Source of the DNA: Hymenobacter convexus | GTDB taxonomy: Bacteria; Bacteroidota; Bacteroidia; Cytophagales; Hymenobacteraceae | Length of the DNA stretch: 64,000 nt | Direction: 5' to 3' | Assembly (NCBI RefSeq): GCF_030580955.1 | Contig: NZ_JAUQON010000010.1 | Location: 62,001-126,000, forward strand | Shown here: positions 24,450 to 32,910 of the stretch, in pieces | How the letters are laid out: each line of letters starts with the position of its first letter | How positions within the stretch are numbered: position 1 is the first letter of the stretch | Made by a program: the position numbers and the translations under genes | The notes under the pieces: model-generated | What the model was told of the DNA's origin: nothing | What the model saw: the letters and a program-made list of their open reading frames with translations, nothing else | Databases searched by the model: none

Positions 24450-25619
24450 TTGAGTACTCCAATTCATCCGCTGCACATCGCCGTCAATACCCGTTTTTTG
24501 CTGCCGGACGCGCACCTGGAGGGCATCGGCCGCTTCAGCTACGAGACGCTGAGCCGGCTGGTGGTCCAGCACCCGGAGGTGACGTTCCATTTCCTGTTCG
24601 ACCGCGCCTTTGATAAGCGCTACCTGTTCGGGCCCAACGTGGTGCCGCACGTGCTGCTGCCGCCCGCGCGGCACCCGTTTCTATTTGTGGCGTGGTTTGA
24701 GGGGGCGGTGGCGCTGTGGCTGGCCCGGCACCGCCCGGCGGCTTTTCTGAGTCTGGATGGGTTCACTACGCTGGCCACCACGGTGCCGCGCGTCACGGTC
24801 ATTCACGACCTGGCGTTCGAGCATTTTCCACTCGATGTGGGCCTGCTGCAACGCAAGTACTACCACTGGTTTATGCCCCGCTTTGCCCGGGCCTCGGCGC
24901 AGCTGGTGGCCGTGTCGGAGGCCACCAAGGCCGATGTTGTGCAAACCTACGGCATCAGCCCGGCTAAAATCAGCGTGGCCTACAACGCGCCGGCCGCGCT
25001 GTTTCGGCCCCAGCCGGAGGATGCACAGCGCGAAACCCGGCGCCGCTTCAGCCACGGGCAGCCGTATTTTCTGTTTGTGGGTGCCCTGCAGCCGCGCAAA
25101 AATCTTGGTAATCTGTTGCGGGCCTTCGACCTTTTTAAAACCCAGGCTGGCCCGGACGCCTCGGCGGCGCAGCTGCTCATCGTGGGCCGCAAGGCCTGGA
25201 AGGCTGGCCCCATTCTGGAGGCGTACCAGCAGATGCGCCACCAAAACGCCGTGCATTTCACTGGCCGCGTGGCCGATGCCGAGCTGGCGGGGCTGTATGC
25301 GGCCGCTTTGGCTACGGTATATGTGCCTTATTTCGAGGGTTTTGGTATTCCCATTGTGGAGGCGCAGGCCAGCGGCTGCCCGGTGCTCACGTCCAACGTC
25401 AGCTCAATGCCCGAAGTAGCGGGGGAGGGCGGAGCCGAGCTGGTCGACCCGCACGCGCCGGAAAGCATTGCCGCCGGGCTGGCCCGCCTGTGGGAAAATG
25501 CCGGCGTGCGCCAGCAGCTGATGGCGCAGGGGCAGCAGAACCTGAGCCGCTTCTCGTGGGCCCGTAGCGCCGAAGTGCTGTGGGAAGCGGTGGAGAAGGC
25601 GATTGGAACCGTTGGTTGA
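24450..25619 (+). CDS. GT4 family glycosyltransferase
   Basis: 389 residues starting at TTG 24450, because a stop in frame at 24441 rules out anything further upstream. It has an N-terminal Rossmann half (HIAVNTRFLLPDAHLEGIGR) and a C-terminal nucleotide-sugar half with FLFVGALQPRKNLGNLLRAF and EGFGIPIVEAQASGCPV, the EX7E retaining GT-B motif. It probably adds a sugar in the assembly of the polysaccharide exported by the neighbouring flippase. The gene starts directly behind repeat R5, so its leader must run through that hairpin. Confidence 0.85.
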   Translation: MSTPIHPLHIAVNTRFLLPDAHLEGIGRFSYETLSRLVVQHPEVTFHFLFDRAFDKRYLFGPNVVPHVLLPPARHPFLFVAWFEGAVALWLARHRPAAFLSLDGFTTLATTVPRVTVIHDLAFEHFPLDVGLLQRKYYHWFMPRFARASAQLVAVSEATKADVVQTYGISPAKISVAYNAPAALFRPQPEDAQRETRRRFSHGQPYFLFVGALQPRKNLGNLLRAFDLFKTQAGPDASAAQLLIVGRKAWKAGPILEAYQQMRHQNAVHFTGRVADAELAGLYAAALATVYVPYFEGFGIPIVEAQASGCPVLTSNVSSMPEVAGEGGAELVDPHAPESIAAGLARLWENAGVRQQLMAQGQQNLSRFSWARSAEVLWEAVEKAIGTVG

Positions 25620-25631
25620 AGAGGGTATCGA

Positions 25632-25665
25632 ACCGTCATGTCTCGGCTGCGCTCGACATGACGGT
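25632..25665. repeat. Short REP-like palindrome R6
   Basis: Perfect 11-base arms ACCGTCATGTC and GACATGACGGT with the loop TCGGCTGCGCTC-like core. It looks like a single REP arm (right-arm sequence) that regained a short outer stem. Confidence 0.8.
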
Positions 25666-25716
25666 CCTTTTGCCCACTATTCATTCCTCGTTCTTCATTA
25701 AGCAAAGCGCCTTGGT

Positions 25717-25724
25717 TACTTTTG
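25717..25724 (+). promoter_or_regulatory. Candidate -7 box for the 25734 gene
   Basis: TACTTTTG, an exact TAnnTTTG match, 9 bases before the ATG. No TTG at -33. Confidence 0.4.
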
Positions 25725-25733
25725 TAGCTCTTT

Positions 25734-26276
25734 ATGGCGCGTCTGCATTCCTACAATTTTACCCACGTGCTGCTGCCGCAGCTGGCCTGGCGCCGCCCGG
25801 CTTCGGTGCGCCGCGAGTTGAGCGACCCGTACCTGGCGCGGGAGCTGCTGCAGTACGTGTGGGAAAAAGCGGCCGAAAACATCCCGGCTCCTGATAAAGT
25901 AGCGCCCCGGGGCCTGCGCCTGAGCTGGCACGAAGTGGCCGGCCGCGCTACGGCCCTGTTGCATCTGCCGCCGCCCCAGGCCACGATGGAGGCTTACTTT
26001 TCGGCTTTGGTGTACGAAGAGGATGACGAGCCCGAAACCGAAGCCGATGAAAAGCGCCCGCGCTATTTCACCCTGGAAGCCACGCTGGGCCTGAGCGGCC
26101 CCGCCGGCGCGCCCACCCAGATAGGCGAATGGGCCGGCGACACGCACCGCCACCTGGGCCGGGGGCCGGCCGCCGGCCAGCCCGATACCGCCGCCGCTTT
26201 CCTGGCCGTGCTGGCGGCTGTGCTGGGCCCGCTGCCCGACACGGAAGTTCCCTTCATGCACATCGTGCGCTCCTGA
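25734..26276 (+). CDS. Hypothetical protein in a polysaccharide operon
   Basis: 180 residues with no signal peptide or membrane span. The N-terminal part is rich in Trp/Arg/Leu (RLHSYNFTHVLLPQLAWRR), the middle contains an acidic run (YEEDDEPETEADEKRPR), and the C-terminus is Ala/Leu rich. I do not recognise a family. The stop overlaps the deacetylase start (TGATG), so it is translated together with the two polysaccharide enzymes that follow and may assist them. Confidence 0.6.
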   Translation: MARLHSYNFTHVLLPQLAWRRPASVRRELSDPYLARELLQYVWEKAAENIPAPDKVAPRGLRLSWHEVAGRATALLHLPPPQATMEAYFSALVYEEDDEPETEADEKRPRYFTLEATLGLSGPAGAPTQIGEWAGDTHRHLGRGPAAGQPDTAAAFLAVLAAVLGPLPDTEVPFMHIVRS

Positions 26277-26962
26277 TGCGGCTGGGTTCCCGGCTCGAAG
26301 CGGCTTTGCTCACCCGGCCGCCCAAGCTACTGCACGCCCTGCTGCCCGGCTGCGAGTGGACCGGCCCGGCCGCCACGCCCACCGGTGCCCCCACGCTCTA
26401 CCTGACTTTCGACGACGGCCCCATTCCCGAAGAAACGCCTTGGGTGCTGGAGCAGCTGGCCCGGTACAACGCCCGGGCGGCCTTTTTCTGCGTGGGCGAA
26501 AACCTGGGCCGCCACCCCGACATTGCCCGCGCCGCCCTGGCCGCCGGCCACCGCCTCGGCAACCATACCCAGCGCCACCGCAGCGCCTGGAGCCAGTCGC
26601 GCACCGATTATCGGGCGGATGTGGCCGAGTGTCAGCACATCCTTAGTCAGCTGCTGCCTGCCGCTTCTACAGCAACGGAAGCTGCGGCGCCACTTTTTCG
26701 CCCGCCCCACGGCCGGCTGACGTGGCCGCTGCTGCCGCTGCTGCAACAGGATTACCGGGTGATTATGTGGTCGGTGCTGACCCGCGACTACGACCCCACC
26801 TTAAGCCCTGAGGATTGCCTGCGCTACACGCTGGCCGCCGTGCGCCCCGGTGATGTAATCGTGTTCCACGACAGCCGCAAGGCCAGCGCCCGGCTGCGCT
26901 TCGTGTTGCCGCGCGTGCTGGCACATTTTGCCGAGCGGGGCTTTCAATTTCTGGCGCCGTGA
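26276..26962 (+). CDS. Polysaccharide deacetylase (NodB domain)
   Basis: 228 residues. NodB motifs are intact: T44-F-D46-D47-G-P, H97-x3-H101 in GNHTQRH, and RPPHGRL. The late motif is present as DVIVFHDS. It would remove N-acetyl groups from a glycan such as peptidoglycan or the exopolysaccharide. No clear signal peptide is seen, so the location is uncertain. The start overlaps the upstream stop, and its own stop overlaps the GTG of the GT2 gene, making a tight three-gene operon. Confidence 0.85.
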   Translation: MRLGSRLEAALLTRPPKLLHALLPGCEWTGPAATPTGAPTLYLTFDDGPIPEETPWVLEQLARYNARAAFFCVGENLGRHPDIARAALAAGHRLGNHTQRHRSAWSQSRTDYRADVAECQHILSQLLPAASTATEAAAPLFRPPHGRLTWPLLPLLQQDYRVIMWSVLTRDYDPTLSPEDCLRYTLAAVRPGDVIVFHDSRKASARLRFVLPRVLAHFAERGFQFLAP

Positions 26963-28065
26963 GTGGGTTGCTGCTGGCTTTTTTGCTGCTGTGGCTGAGC
27001 AGTCTGGCTTACGCTACCTGGCGCTTTGCTGCCCGGCTCGGTGCCCACCCGGCCGGCCCGCTGCCCCAGCCGCTGCCGCGCGTGAGCATCCTCATTGCCG
27101 CCCGCGACGAGGAAATGGCCCTGCCGCGCTGCCTGGCCAGCCTGCGGCAGTTGAATTATCCCGCCGAGCTGCTCGAAATTCTGGTGGGCGACGATGCCAG
27201 CACCGACCGAACCGCTGCCGTGGCCGAGGCCGCCATGCAGGGCTTCGCGGGCCGGTTCCAGGTCATTCCCATCACCGAAAACCTGGGCCAGGCCCGGGGC
27301 AAGGCCAACGTGCTGGCTCATCTGGCGCGGCACGCCACCACCGAATACTTCTTTATTACCGACGCGGATATTCATCTGCCCATCAGCTGGATAGAGTCCT
27401 TGCTATCGCATGCGGCACCGGGCGTGGGCACCGTCACGGGCATCACGGCGGTGCGCGGGCCGCGGCTGTTTCATCAGTTACAGGGCATCGACTGGCTGCT
27501 TTCGCTGAGCCTTGTGCAAGTGGTGAGCGAGCAGGGCCGGCCCGTGACGGCCATGGGCAACAACATGCTCGTGACCCGTGCCGCCTACGAGGCCACCGGT
27601 GGCTACGAGGCACTGCCCTTTTCCGTGACCGAGGATTTTGCCTTATTCCAAGCCGCCGTGGCGCGCGGCTTCGGCTTCCGGCACGTGTTCAGCGCCGCCG
27701 CGCGGGCCGATTCTTTGCCCATGCCCAACTGGCCGGCCCTGCTGAAGCAGCGCCGCCGCTGGCTGCGCGGCGTGGAAGCCCTGCCGCTGGGGTTGCGTTT
27801 GCAGCTGCTGATTTTCAGTGGTTTCTGGCCGGCGCTGGCGGGGCTGGCGCGGGTGGCGGGGACAGGGCCAGCGCTGGTAGTCTGGGGCGGCAAGGTGCTG
27901 GTGCAGGGCACGTTGGCCTATCTGGGGCACCGCCGGGCGGGGCTGCGGCTGCCGTGGTGGTGGCTGCCGCTGTTCGAGCTTTATACGCTGGCGCTGACCA
28001 TTAGCATCATCGGCTTCCGGGTTTTTGGCGGGGCCGTGGTGTGGAAGGGGAGACGATATGAATGA
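26959..28065 (+). CDS. Membrane GT2 family glycosyltransferase
   Basis: 368 residues from GTG 26959, overlapping the deacetylase stop. One N-terminal span (residues 2-22), then GT-A motifs SILIAARDEEMALP, VGDDASTDRT, ITDADIHLP, SVTEDFALF and QRRRWLRG, then about three C-terminal spans. The QxxRW motif points to a processive or lipid-linked transferase. It is a paralogue of the enzyme at 13696. Pairing with a NodB deacetylase is the pattern of poly-GlcNAc-like systems, but this is inference. Confidence 0.85.
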   Translation: MSGLLLAFLLLWLSSLAYATWRFAARLGAHPAGPLPQPLPRVSILIAARDEEMALPRCLASLRQLNYPAELLEILVGDDASTDRTAAVAEAAMQGFAGRFQVIPITENLGQARGKANVLAHLARHATTEYFFITDADIHLPISWIESLLSHAAPGVGTVTGITAVRGPRLFHQLQGIDWLLSLSLVQVVSEQGRPVTAMGNNMLVTRAAYEATGGYEALPFSVTEDFALFQAAVARGFGFRHVFSAAARADSLPMPNWPALLKQRRRWLRGVEALPLGLRLQLLIFSGFWPALAGLARVAGTGPALVVWGGKVLVQGTLAYLGHRRAGLRLPWWWLPLFELYTLALTISIIGFRVFGGAVVWKGRRYE

Positions 28066-28081
28066 GGGGTTGATAAGAACT

Positions 28082-28187
28082 AAAAGAACGTCATGCTGAG
28101 CGCAGCCGAAACATCTCTACTGGGAGTAGTAAATAAATTACTTGCGCAGTAGAGATGTTTCGGCTGCGCTCGGCATGACGTTCTTTT
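28082..28187. repeat. REP-like inverted repeat R7 (TGCT type)
   Basis: Arms 28082-28122 and 28147-28187, 40 of 41 bases matching. Both arms carry the same change (GAAACAT instead of GAAGCAT) relative to other copies. Between the GT2 gene and tatD, same orientation. Confidence 0.95.
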
Positions 28188-28222
28188 GTGCTCTCTTTCC
28201 AGATTCCTGATAACCCAACAAA

Positions 28223-28990
28223 ATGCACATCACCGACTCGCACGCCCACCTCTACTCCGAACAATTCAAGCCCGACCGCCTCGACGCCCTGCGCCGGGCC
28301 CAGGAGGCTGGCGTGCGCACCATCGTGATGCCCAACGTGGACCACAGCAGCATCGACGCCATGATGGAGCTCGAAGCCCAGGCGCCCGAAACCTGCTTCG
28401 CCATGATGGGCCTGCACCCGTGCTCCGTCACGCGCAGCTTCGAGCAGGACCTGTACGAGGTGGAAACCTGGCTGGGGCGCCGGCCCTTCGCCGCCGTGGG
28501 CGAGTGCGGCCTCGATTTGTACTGGGACAAAACCCTGCTGGCCGAGCAGCAGGAGGCCCTGAAAATCCAGCTGGCAATGGCCAAGAAGCACAAGCTGCCC
28601 ATTGTGCTGCACACCCGCGAGGCCTTTGCCGAAACCGTGGCCCTGGTGGAAGCGGCGCAGGACGGGACCCTGCGGGGCGTGTTTCACTGCTTCTCGGGCA
28701 CGCCGCAGGAGGCCGAGCAGGCCATCAAGCTGGGCTTTATGCTGGGCATCGGGGGCGTGGCCACGTTCAAGAATGGCGGGGCCGACAAGGTGCTGCCGGG
28801 CATTGGCCTGGAGCACCTGCTGCTCGAAACCGACTGCCCCTACCTGGCGCCCGTGCCGCACCGCGGCAAGCGCAACGAGCCCGCCTACCTGCCGCTGGTG
28901 CTGCGCCGCGTGGCCGAGCTGCTGGGCAAAGACGTGGCCGAAGTGGCCGAGGCCACGACGCGCAACGCGGCAGCGCTGTTCAATTGGTAG
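28223..28990 (+). CDS. tatD: TatD family metal-dependent hydrolase
   Basis: 255 residues. Metal ligands are visible in TDSHAHLYSE, GECGLDLYWD, VLHTREAF, FHCFSGTPQEA and LETDCPYLAP. TatD proteins are cytoplasmic 3'-5' DNases of the amidohydrolase fold, linked to DNA repair or turnover. Length is normal. Repeats R7 and R8 flank the gene, so it is probably a single unit. Confidence 0.9.
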   Translation: MHITDSHAHLYSEQFKPDRLDALRRAQEAGVRTIVMPNVDHSSIDAMMELEAQAPETCFAMMGLHPCSVTRSFEQDLYEVETWLGRRPFAAVGECGLDLYWDKTLLAEQQEALKIQLAMAKKHKLPIVLHTREAFAETVALVEAAQDGTLRGVFHCFSGTPQEAEQAIKLGFMLGIGGVATFKNGGADKVLPGIGLEHLLLETDCPYLAPVPHRGKRNEPAYLPLVLRRVAELLGKDVAEVAEATTRNAAALFNW

Positions 28991-29009
28991 TAGGAGAGAG
29001 GGGAAAAAA

Positions 29010-29091
29010 GAACGTCATGCAGAGCGCAACGCAATCAAAAAACAATTAGCAACTGCGGGCAAGATGCTGCGCTGCGCTCTGCATGACGTTC
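29010..29091. repeat. REP-like inverted repeat R8 (ATGC type, decayed left arm)
   Basis: Outer 19 bases pair (GAACGTCATGCAGAGCGCA and its complement), but the left arm has lost bases inside (ACGCAATC where GCGCAGCATC is expected). It lies between the convergent tatD and CZB-like genes. Confidence 0.85.
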
Positions 29092-29140
29092 ATTTAATCC
29101 GGCCTGACGTTCTTTCCGGCGGGCCTGAAAAAACGACTGA

Positions 29141-29500
29141 TTACGCCACGGCCGCACCCATTTCCAGACGGGTTAGCAGAACTTCGATGTGGTCGGCGAA
29201 GGTGTTGATTTGGTCGAGGCCGGCGCGCGATTCTTCGATGTGGCCGCGGGTGTAGCTCGTGACCAAATCCTGGCCTTTGGTGAGCATTTGCTGGAGCACG
29301 CGCTCGATTTCGCGCACCTCGGGCTGGCCGCCCAGGGTGGGCTTCACGGAGGTTTGCAGCCACTGGCCCAAGGGGTTTTCGCGCAGCGAAAAGAGGGCGG
29401 GTTCCGCCTCACGCACCCCGTAGAGGACCGAGCGTAGCCGCGACTTGAACAACACCTGCTTCACGCGGGCCTGCTGAAAGTCGAAAGAAGTGAGGGCCAT
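29141..29500 (-). CDS. CZB-like small protein without zinc ligands (copy 1)
   Basis: 119 residues, predicted all-helical. The pattern DFQQARVKQVLFKSRLRSVL, then NPLGQW, then EIERVLQQM and AGLDQINTFADHIE follows the chemoreceptor zinc-binding (CZB) domain, whose consensus has AklkHllWKsrLr, CxLGkW and HxxxH. All four zinc ligands appear replaced: His by Gln in VKQ, Cys by Asn in NPLGQW, and both late His by Leu. CZB domains are normally fused to PAS, cyclase or chemoreceptor modules; this one stands alone, 72 bases downstream of a PAS-only gene. Role unknown. The assignment is by eye. Confidence 0.6.
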   Translation of the reverse strand: MALTSFDFQQARVKQVLFKSRLRSVLYGVREAEPALFSLRENPLGQWLQTSVKPTLGGQPEVREIERVLQQMLTKGQDLVTSYTRGHIEESRAGLDQINTFADHIEVLLTRLEMGAAVA

Positions 29501-29572
29501 GCGGGGAGGGGTAAGCGAAACAGTAGGGAGAAGCAGGCGGGCAAAGCCATAATTGGGCCACAATGCGCGGCC

Positions 29573-30883
29573 TTAAAGGCCAATGCTGCCGCTGAGGCGC
29601 TCGAGCGCCTGCCGGGCCACCACCAAATCCGTGACTTCGTAGGCAAACACCATGATGCCGGCGGGCTGGTCGTTCTCGCGGAACTGCTGGTAGATGAAGT
29701 TGAAATACGTGTCCTTGAGCGTCTTGCTGGCGTCGCGCTCCAACTGCATCAGCATTTCGTTGCCGCGGAAGGTTTCGCCGGTCCGGTATACGTTGTCGAG
29801 GATGTCAATGATGCCCTGGTCTTTCACTTCGGGCAGCACTTCGGCCACGGTGTGGCCCAGCAGCTCGCGGTGCGGGAACAGGAGCTGGTAGTTGGGGTTC
29901 ACAAACTCGTAGCGGTGCTCCGGGCCGCGCAGGATGCAAATCATGGCCGGCGCCTGCATAAACAGCTGGTGGTAGGTTTCGCGCTGGCCTTCGGCTTTCT
30001 GGTAAAGCTGGTAGGCCTGCTCGGCCAGCACGGCCTGGGTTTCGTTGGCATCCAGGAGCTCCTGCACCATCTGGCGCTGCTCGTGGATGTCGGTGGCGCC
30101 GCCCACCCACAGGTTGATGTTGCCCTGGGCGTCGCGCCGGGGCGTGGCCCGCACCAGAATCCAGCGGTACTGGCCGTCGTGGCGGCGCAGGCGGTATTCC
30201 ACCTGGTACAGCTCGCCGGTTTCCACTGATTTTTGCCAGGTAGCCAGCACGCGCTCCCGGTCGTCGGGGTGGATGCTGGTGCTCCACTGCGCACCCATCT
30301 GCTCCTCCTGGGTGCGGCCGGTGAAGGCCAGCCAGCGCGAGTTGAAGAAGTCGCGGTTGCCGTCGGGCGTGGCCGTCCAGATGAGAACGGGCAGGTTTTC
30401 GAGCACAAAGCGGGTGCGGTCCTGCGATTCGGCCAGGGCCGCCTGGGCGCGGGCGGCTTCCTGGGCGGCGCGGTACTGCTCCGTGATGTTCTGGGTGCGC
30501 TGCAGGATGTATTCGAGGTGGCCCTGCTCATCAAGCAAGGGGTAGTGCGTGGCCTGCCAGTACATTTCCTCAAAGCCGCCGCCCTGCTCGGCGGGCTTGG
30601 CCAGGTCGTAGCGAATGACGGGCATGGCGTGGGGGGCCAGGTGCTGGCGCACGTATTCGTGCGAGGCGGCAATGATGTCGCCCTGGTTCTGGTCGACGGA
30701 CGGGTAGGCGTCGAACATGGACCGGCCCACGGCCTCCTCGCGCGGTTTCAGCGACGCGGCCACGTGGCCGTCGGTGTTGTCGACAATGGTCGCATCGGGG
30801 GTCATCAGCAGGAAATTATCCGGGAGCGAGCGAAACAAGCGCTGGTAATCGACGGAGGTTGCGGGTGCAGACGTGGCAGGCAT
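29573..30883 (-). CDS. PAS-only sensory protein (copy 1)
   Basis: 436 residues from MPATSAPATSVDYQRLF. Three PAS domains: about 10-135 (LLMTPDATIVDNTDGHV), about 145-275 (WTATPDGNRDFFNSRW, with EYRLRRHDGQYRWI), and about 295-430 (ICILRGPEHRYEFVNPNY). A short coiled coil lies before the third. The protein stops directly after the last PAS with no HisKA, HATPase, GGDEF or methyl-accepting part. It is 73 bases downstream of CZB-like copy 2 and 72 bases upstream of copy 1 on the same strand. It probably senses a ligand and signals through a partner. Confidence 0.7.
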   Translation of the reverse strand: MPATSAPATSVDYQRLFRSLPDNFLLMTPDATIVDNTDGHVAASLKPREEAVGRSMFDAYPSVDQNQGDIIAASHEYVRQHLAPHAMPVIRYDLAKPAEQGGGFEEMYWQATHYPLLDEQGHLEYILQRTQNITEQYRAAQEAARAQAALAESQDRTRFVLENLPVLIWTATPDGNRDFFNSRWLAFTGRTQEEQMGAQWSTSIHPDDRERVLATWQKSVETGELYQVEYRLRRHDGQYRWILVRATPRRDAQGNINLWVGGATDIHEQRQMVQELLDANETQAVLAEQAYQLYQKAEGQRETYHQLFMQAPAMICILRGPEHRYEFVNPNYQLLFPHRELLGHTVAEVLPEVKDQGIIDILDNVYRTGETFRGNEMLMQLERDASKTLKDTYFNFIYQQFRENDQPAGIMVFAYEVTDLVVARQALERLSGSIGL

Positions 30884-30956
30884 AAGGCAAAAAAACGGTT
30901 GGCAAAACCGGAACAATGCGTAAAAGTAAGGAGCGCGGCCCGAAGGCCCCCGCCTG

Positions 30957-31319
30957 CTAGGCGGCGGCCGTGTAGCCGCGCTCCAGGGCCGTGAGCAGGG
31001 CCTCAATCTGGTCGGCAAAGGCATTCACCTGGTCGAGGCCGGCGCGGGCTTCTTCAATCTGGCCGCGCTGGTAGCGGGTGGCCAGGGTTTCGCCGGTGCT
31101 GAGCATGTGTTGCAGCGCCGTTTCCAGCTCGCGCACTTCGCTGCGGCTGCCCAGCTCGGGGCGCAGTGAGGTGCGCACCCACTGGCCCACGGGGTTGTCG
31201 GCCACCGAAAAGAGGGCGGGCTCGGCCTCGCGCACCCCGTAGAGGACCGAGCGCAGTCGCGACTTAAACAACACCAGCTTCACGCGGGCCTGCTGAAAGT
31301 CGAAGGAGGAAAGAGCCAT
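30957..31319 (-). CDS. CZB-like small protein without zinc ligands (copy 2)
   Basis: 120 residues and clearly homologous to the protein at 29141: DFQQARVKLVLFKSRLRSVL, NPVGQW, ELETALQHML, ARAGLDQVNAFADQIE. Compared with the CZB consensus, the first His is Leu, the Cys is Asn and the late HxxxH positions are hydrophobic, so metal binding is unlikely. It sits 54 bases downstream of PAS copy 2. The two CZB-like genes alternate with the two PAS genes, which points to duplication of a two-gene unit. Confidence 0.6.
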   Translation of the reverse strand: MALSSFDFQQARVKLVLFKSRLRSVLYGVREAEPALFSVADNPVGQWVRTSLRPELGSRSEVRELETALQHMLSTGETLATRYQRGQIEEARAGLDQVNAFADQIEALLTALERGYTAAA

Positions 31320-31373
31320 TGGAGAGCTTAAAAATCGAAATAGAAACCAGCAACGTGGGACAGTGGCGGAGCG

Positions 31374-32696
31374 CTAGGCCAACGGCTGCCCACCGGCGTC
31401 GGGGCCCTGTTTGCGCAGCTTTTCGAGGGCTTGGCGGGCGCGCACGAGGTCGGTGACTTCGTAGGCAAACACCATGATGCCGGCCGGCCGGCCCTGCTCC
31501 TGAAACTGCTGGTAGGTGAAGTTGAAATACGAAACGCGCAGCTCCTGGCTGGCATCGCGCTCCAGCTGCAGGGGCAGCTCGTGGGCGTGGAAGGTTTCGC
31601 CGGTCTGGTACACCTTGTCGAGAATGTCGATGATGCCCTGGTCTTTCACTTCGGGCAGGGCCTCGGCCACCGTGCGGCCCAGCAATTCGCGGTGCGGGAA
31701 AATCTGCTGGTACACCGGGTTCACGAAGTCGTATTTATGTTCTGGGCCGCGCAGGATGCAAATCATGGCCGGCGCCTGCATAAACAGGTTGTGGTAGGTA
31801 GCGCGTTGGGTTTCGGCCTGCTGATAGGTCTGGTAGGCCTGCTCGGCCAGGGCGGCCTGGGTTTCGTTGGCGCCCAGCAGCTCCTGTACCATCTGGCGCT
31901 GCTCGTGAATGTCGTTGGCGGCACCCACCCACATGCTGATGGCGCCGCGGGCATCGCGCCGGGGCGAGCTGCGGATGAGCAGCCAGCGGTACTGGCCGTC
32001 GTGCCGGCGCAGGCGGTACTCGTACTGGAAGGGCGTGCCGTCGGCCAGGGCCTTTTGCCAGCCCTGCACCAGGCCGGCGCGGTCGTCGGGGTGGGTGAGG
32101 GAGTTCCAGTCGAGGGCCAGCATCTCGTGCAGGGTCTTGCCCGTGAACTCCAGCCAGCGGGGATTGAAGTAGTCGGGCGTGCCATCGGGGCGGTTGGTCC
32201 ACACCAGCACGGGCAGGCTTTCGAGGATGAACCGGGTGCGGTCCTGCGCCTCGTTGAGCGCTTGCTGGGCTTCGGCGGCCTGGGCGGTGGCCCGGTGCTG
32301 GGCCGTCACGTCCTGCGGAATCTGCAGAATGAACTGCAGTTGGCCATTGGCGTCGAGAAGGGGGTAGTGGGTGAGCTGCCAGTACCGTTCCTCGGTGCCG
32401 CCGCCCAGCTCGGCGGGGCGCTCCAGGTCGTAGCGCAGCAGGGGCATGGTATCGGGGCGCAGGGTGCGGCGCACCTGCTCGTGCGAGGCGGCCAGGTTGC
32501 GCTGGCTGTCGGGGGCCGAGGGAAAAGCGTCGAAAATGTTGCGGCCCACGGCCTGTTCGCGCGGCAGCATCGACACGGCCACGTGCTCATCGGAGTTGTC
32601 GAGCACGGTGCCATCGGGCGCTAGCAGCAGGTAGGAGCCGGGCAGGGCATGAAACAGGGCGCGGTAATCGATGGCAGCAGCAGTGGCAGTTGTCAT
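31374..32696 (-). CDS. PAS-only sensory protein (copy 2)
   Basis: 440 residues from MTTATAAAIDYRALFHALPG. The same three-PAS layout as the protein at 29573, with matching stretches (EYRLRRHDGQYRWLLIRSSP, QAPAMICILRGPEHKYDFVN, EVKDQGIIDILDKVYQTGE). It lacks any transmitter or output domain. It is the first gene of the four-gene leftward operon. The ATG at 32696 is preferred; the longer frame from 32891 crosses the promoter area of the divergent receptor gene. Confidence 0.7.
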   Translation of the reverse strand: MTTATAAAIDYRALFHALPGSYLLLAPDGTVLDNSDEHVAVSMLPREQAVGRNIFDAFPSAPDSQRNLAASHEQVRRTLRPDTMPLLRYDLERPAELGGGTEERYWQLTHYPLLDANGQLQFILQIPQDVTAQHRATAQAAEAQQALNEAQDRTRFILESLPVLVWTNRPDGTPDYFNPRWLEFTGKTLHEMLALDWNSLTHPDDRAGLVQGWQKALADGTPFQYEYRLRRHDGQYRWLLIRSSPRRDARGAISMWVGAANDIHEQRQMVQELLGANETQAALAEQAYQTYQQAETQRATYHNLFMQAPAMICILRGPEHKYDFVNPVYQQIFPHRELLGRTVAEALPEVKDQGIIDILDKVYQTGETFHAHELPLQLERDASQELRVSYFNFTYQQFQEQGRPAGIMVFAYEVTDLVRARQALEKLRKQGPDAGGQPLA

Positions 32697-32847
32697 GGGC
32701 AACGACGGGTTTTCGGCTTTGAAGGTAGCAGGACGCGCATGAGGTGGCTGTGAAGTTTGGCCCCCCGGCCCCTGAAGTGCTGCAAAGTTACCAGCTCGGC
32801 CCATGCGGGGCCGCTTCACCCCAAACGGCCCGCCGTCCGATAGGTTC

Positions 32848-32910
32848 GGTTTTCTCGGCCAGCGGTTCGTCTTTCTCGGCCGGCGTTCCATCTGCCTCGG
32901 CCAGCGCTTC
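32848..32910. repeat. Three 21-base direct repeats upstream of the TonB receptor
   Basis: Three consecutive 21-base units (32848-32868, 32869-32889, 32890-32910), each with a CTCGGCCRGCG core and a TTC/TCC end. They lie immediately upstream of the receptor promoter, so they are a candidate operator array. The opposite strand reads as heptapeptides AExxxxP, but no gene is convincing there. Confidence 0.6.

Noticed and set aside
31431..32624. 397-residue open frame on the plus strand
   Set aside because: Antisense of PAS copy 2, with low-complexity Gly/Val/Ala composition.
29573..32696. The two PAS proteins as histidine kinases
   Set aside because: No H-box, N-box or G-boxes; both end right after the last PAS domain.
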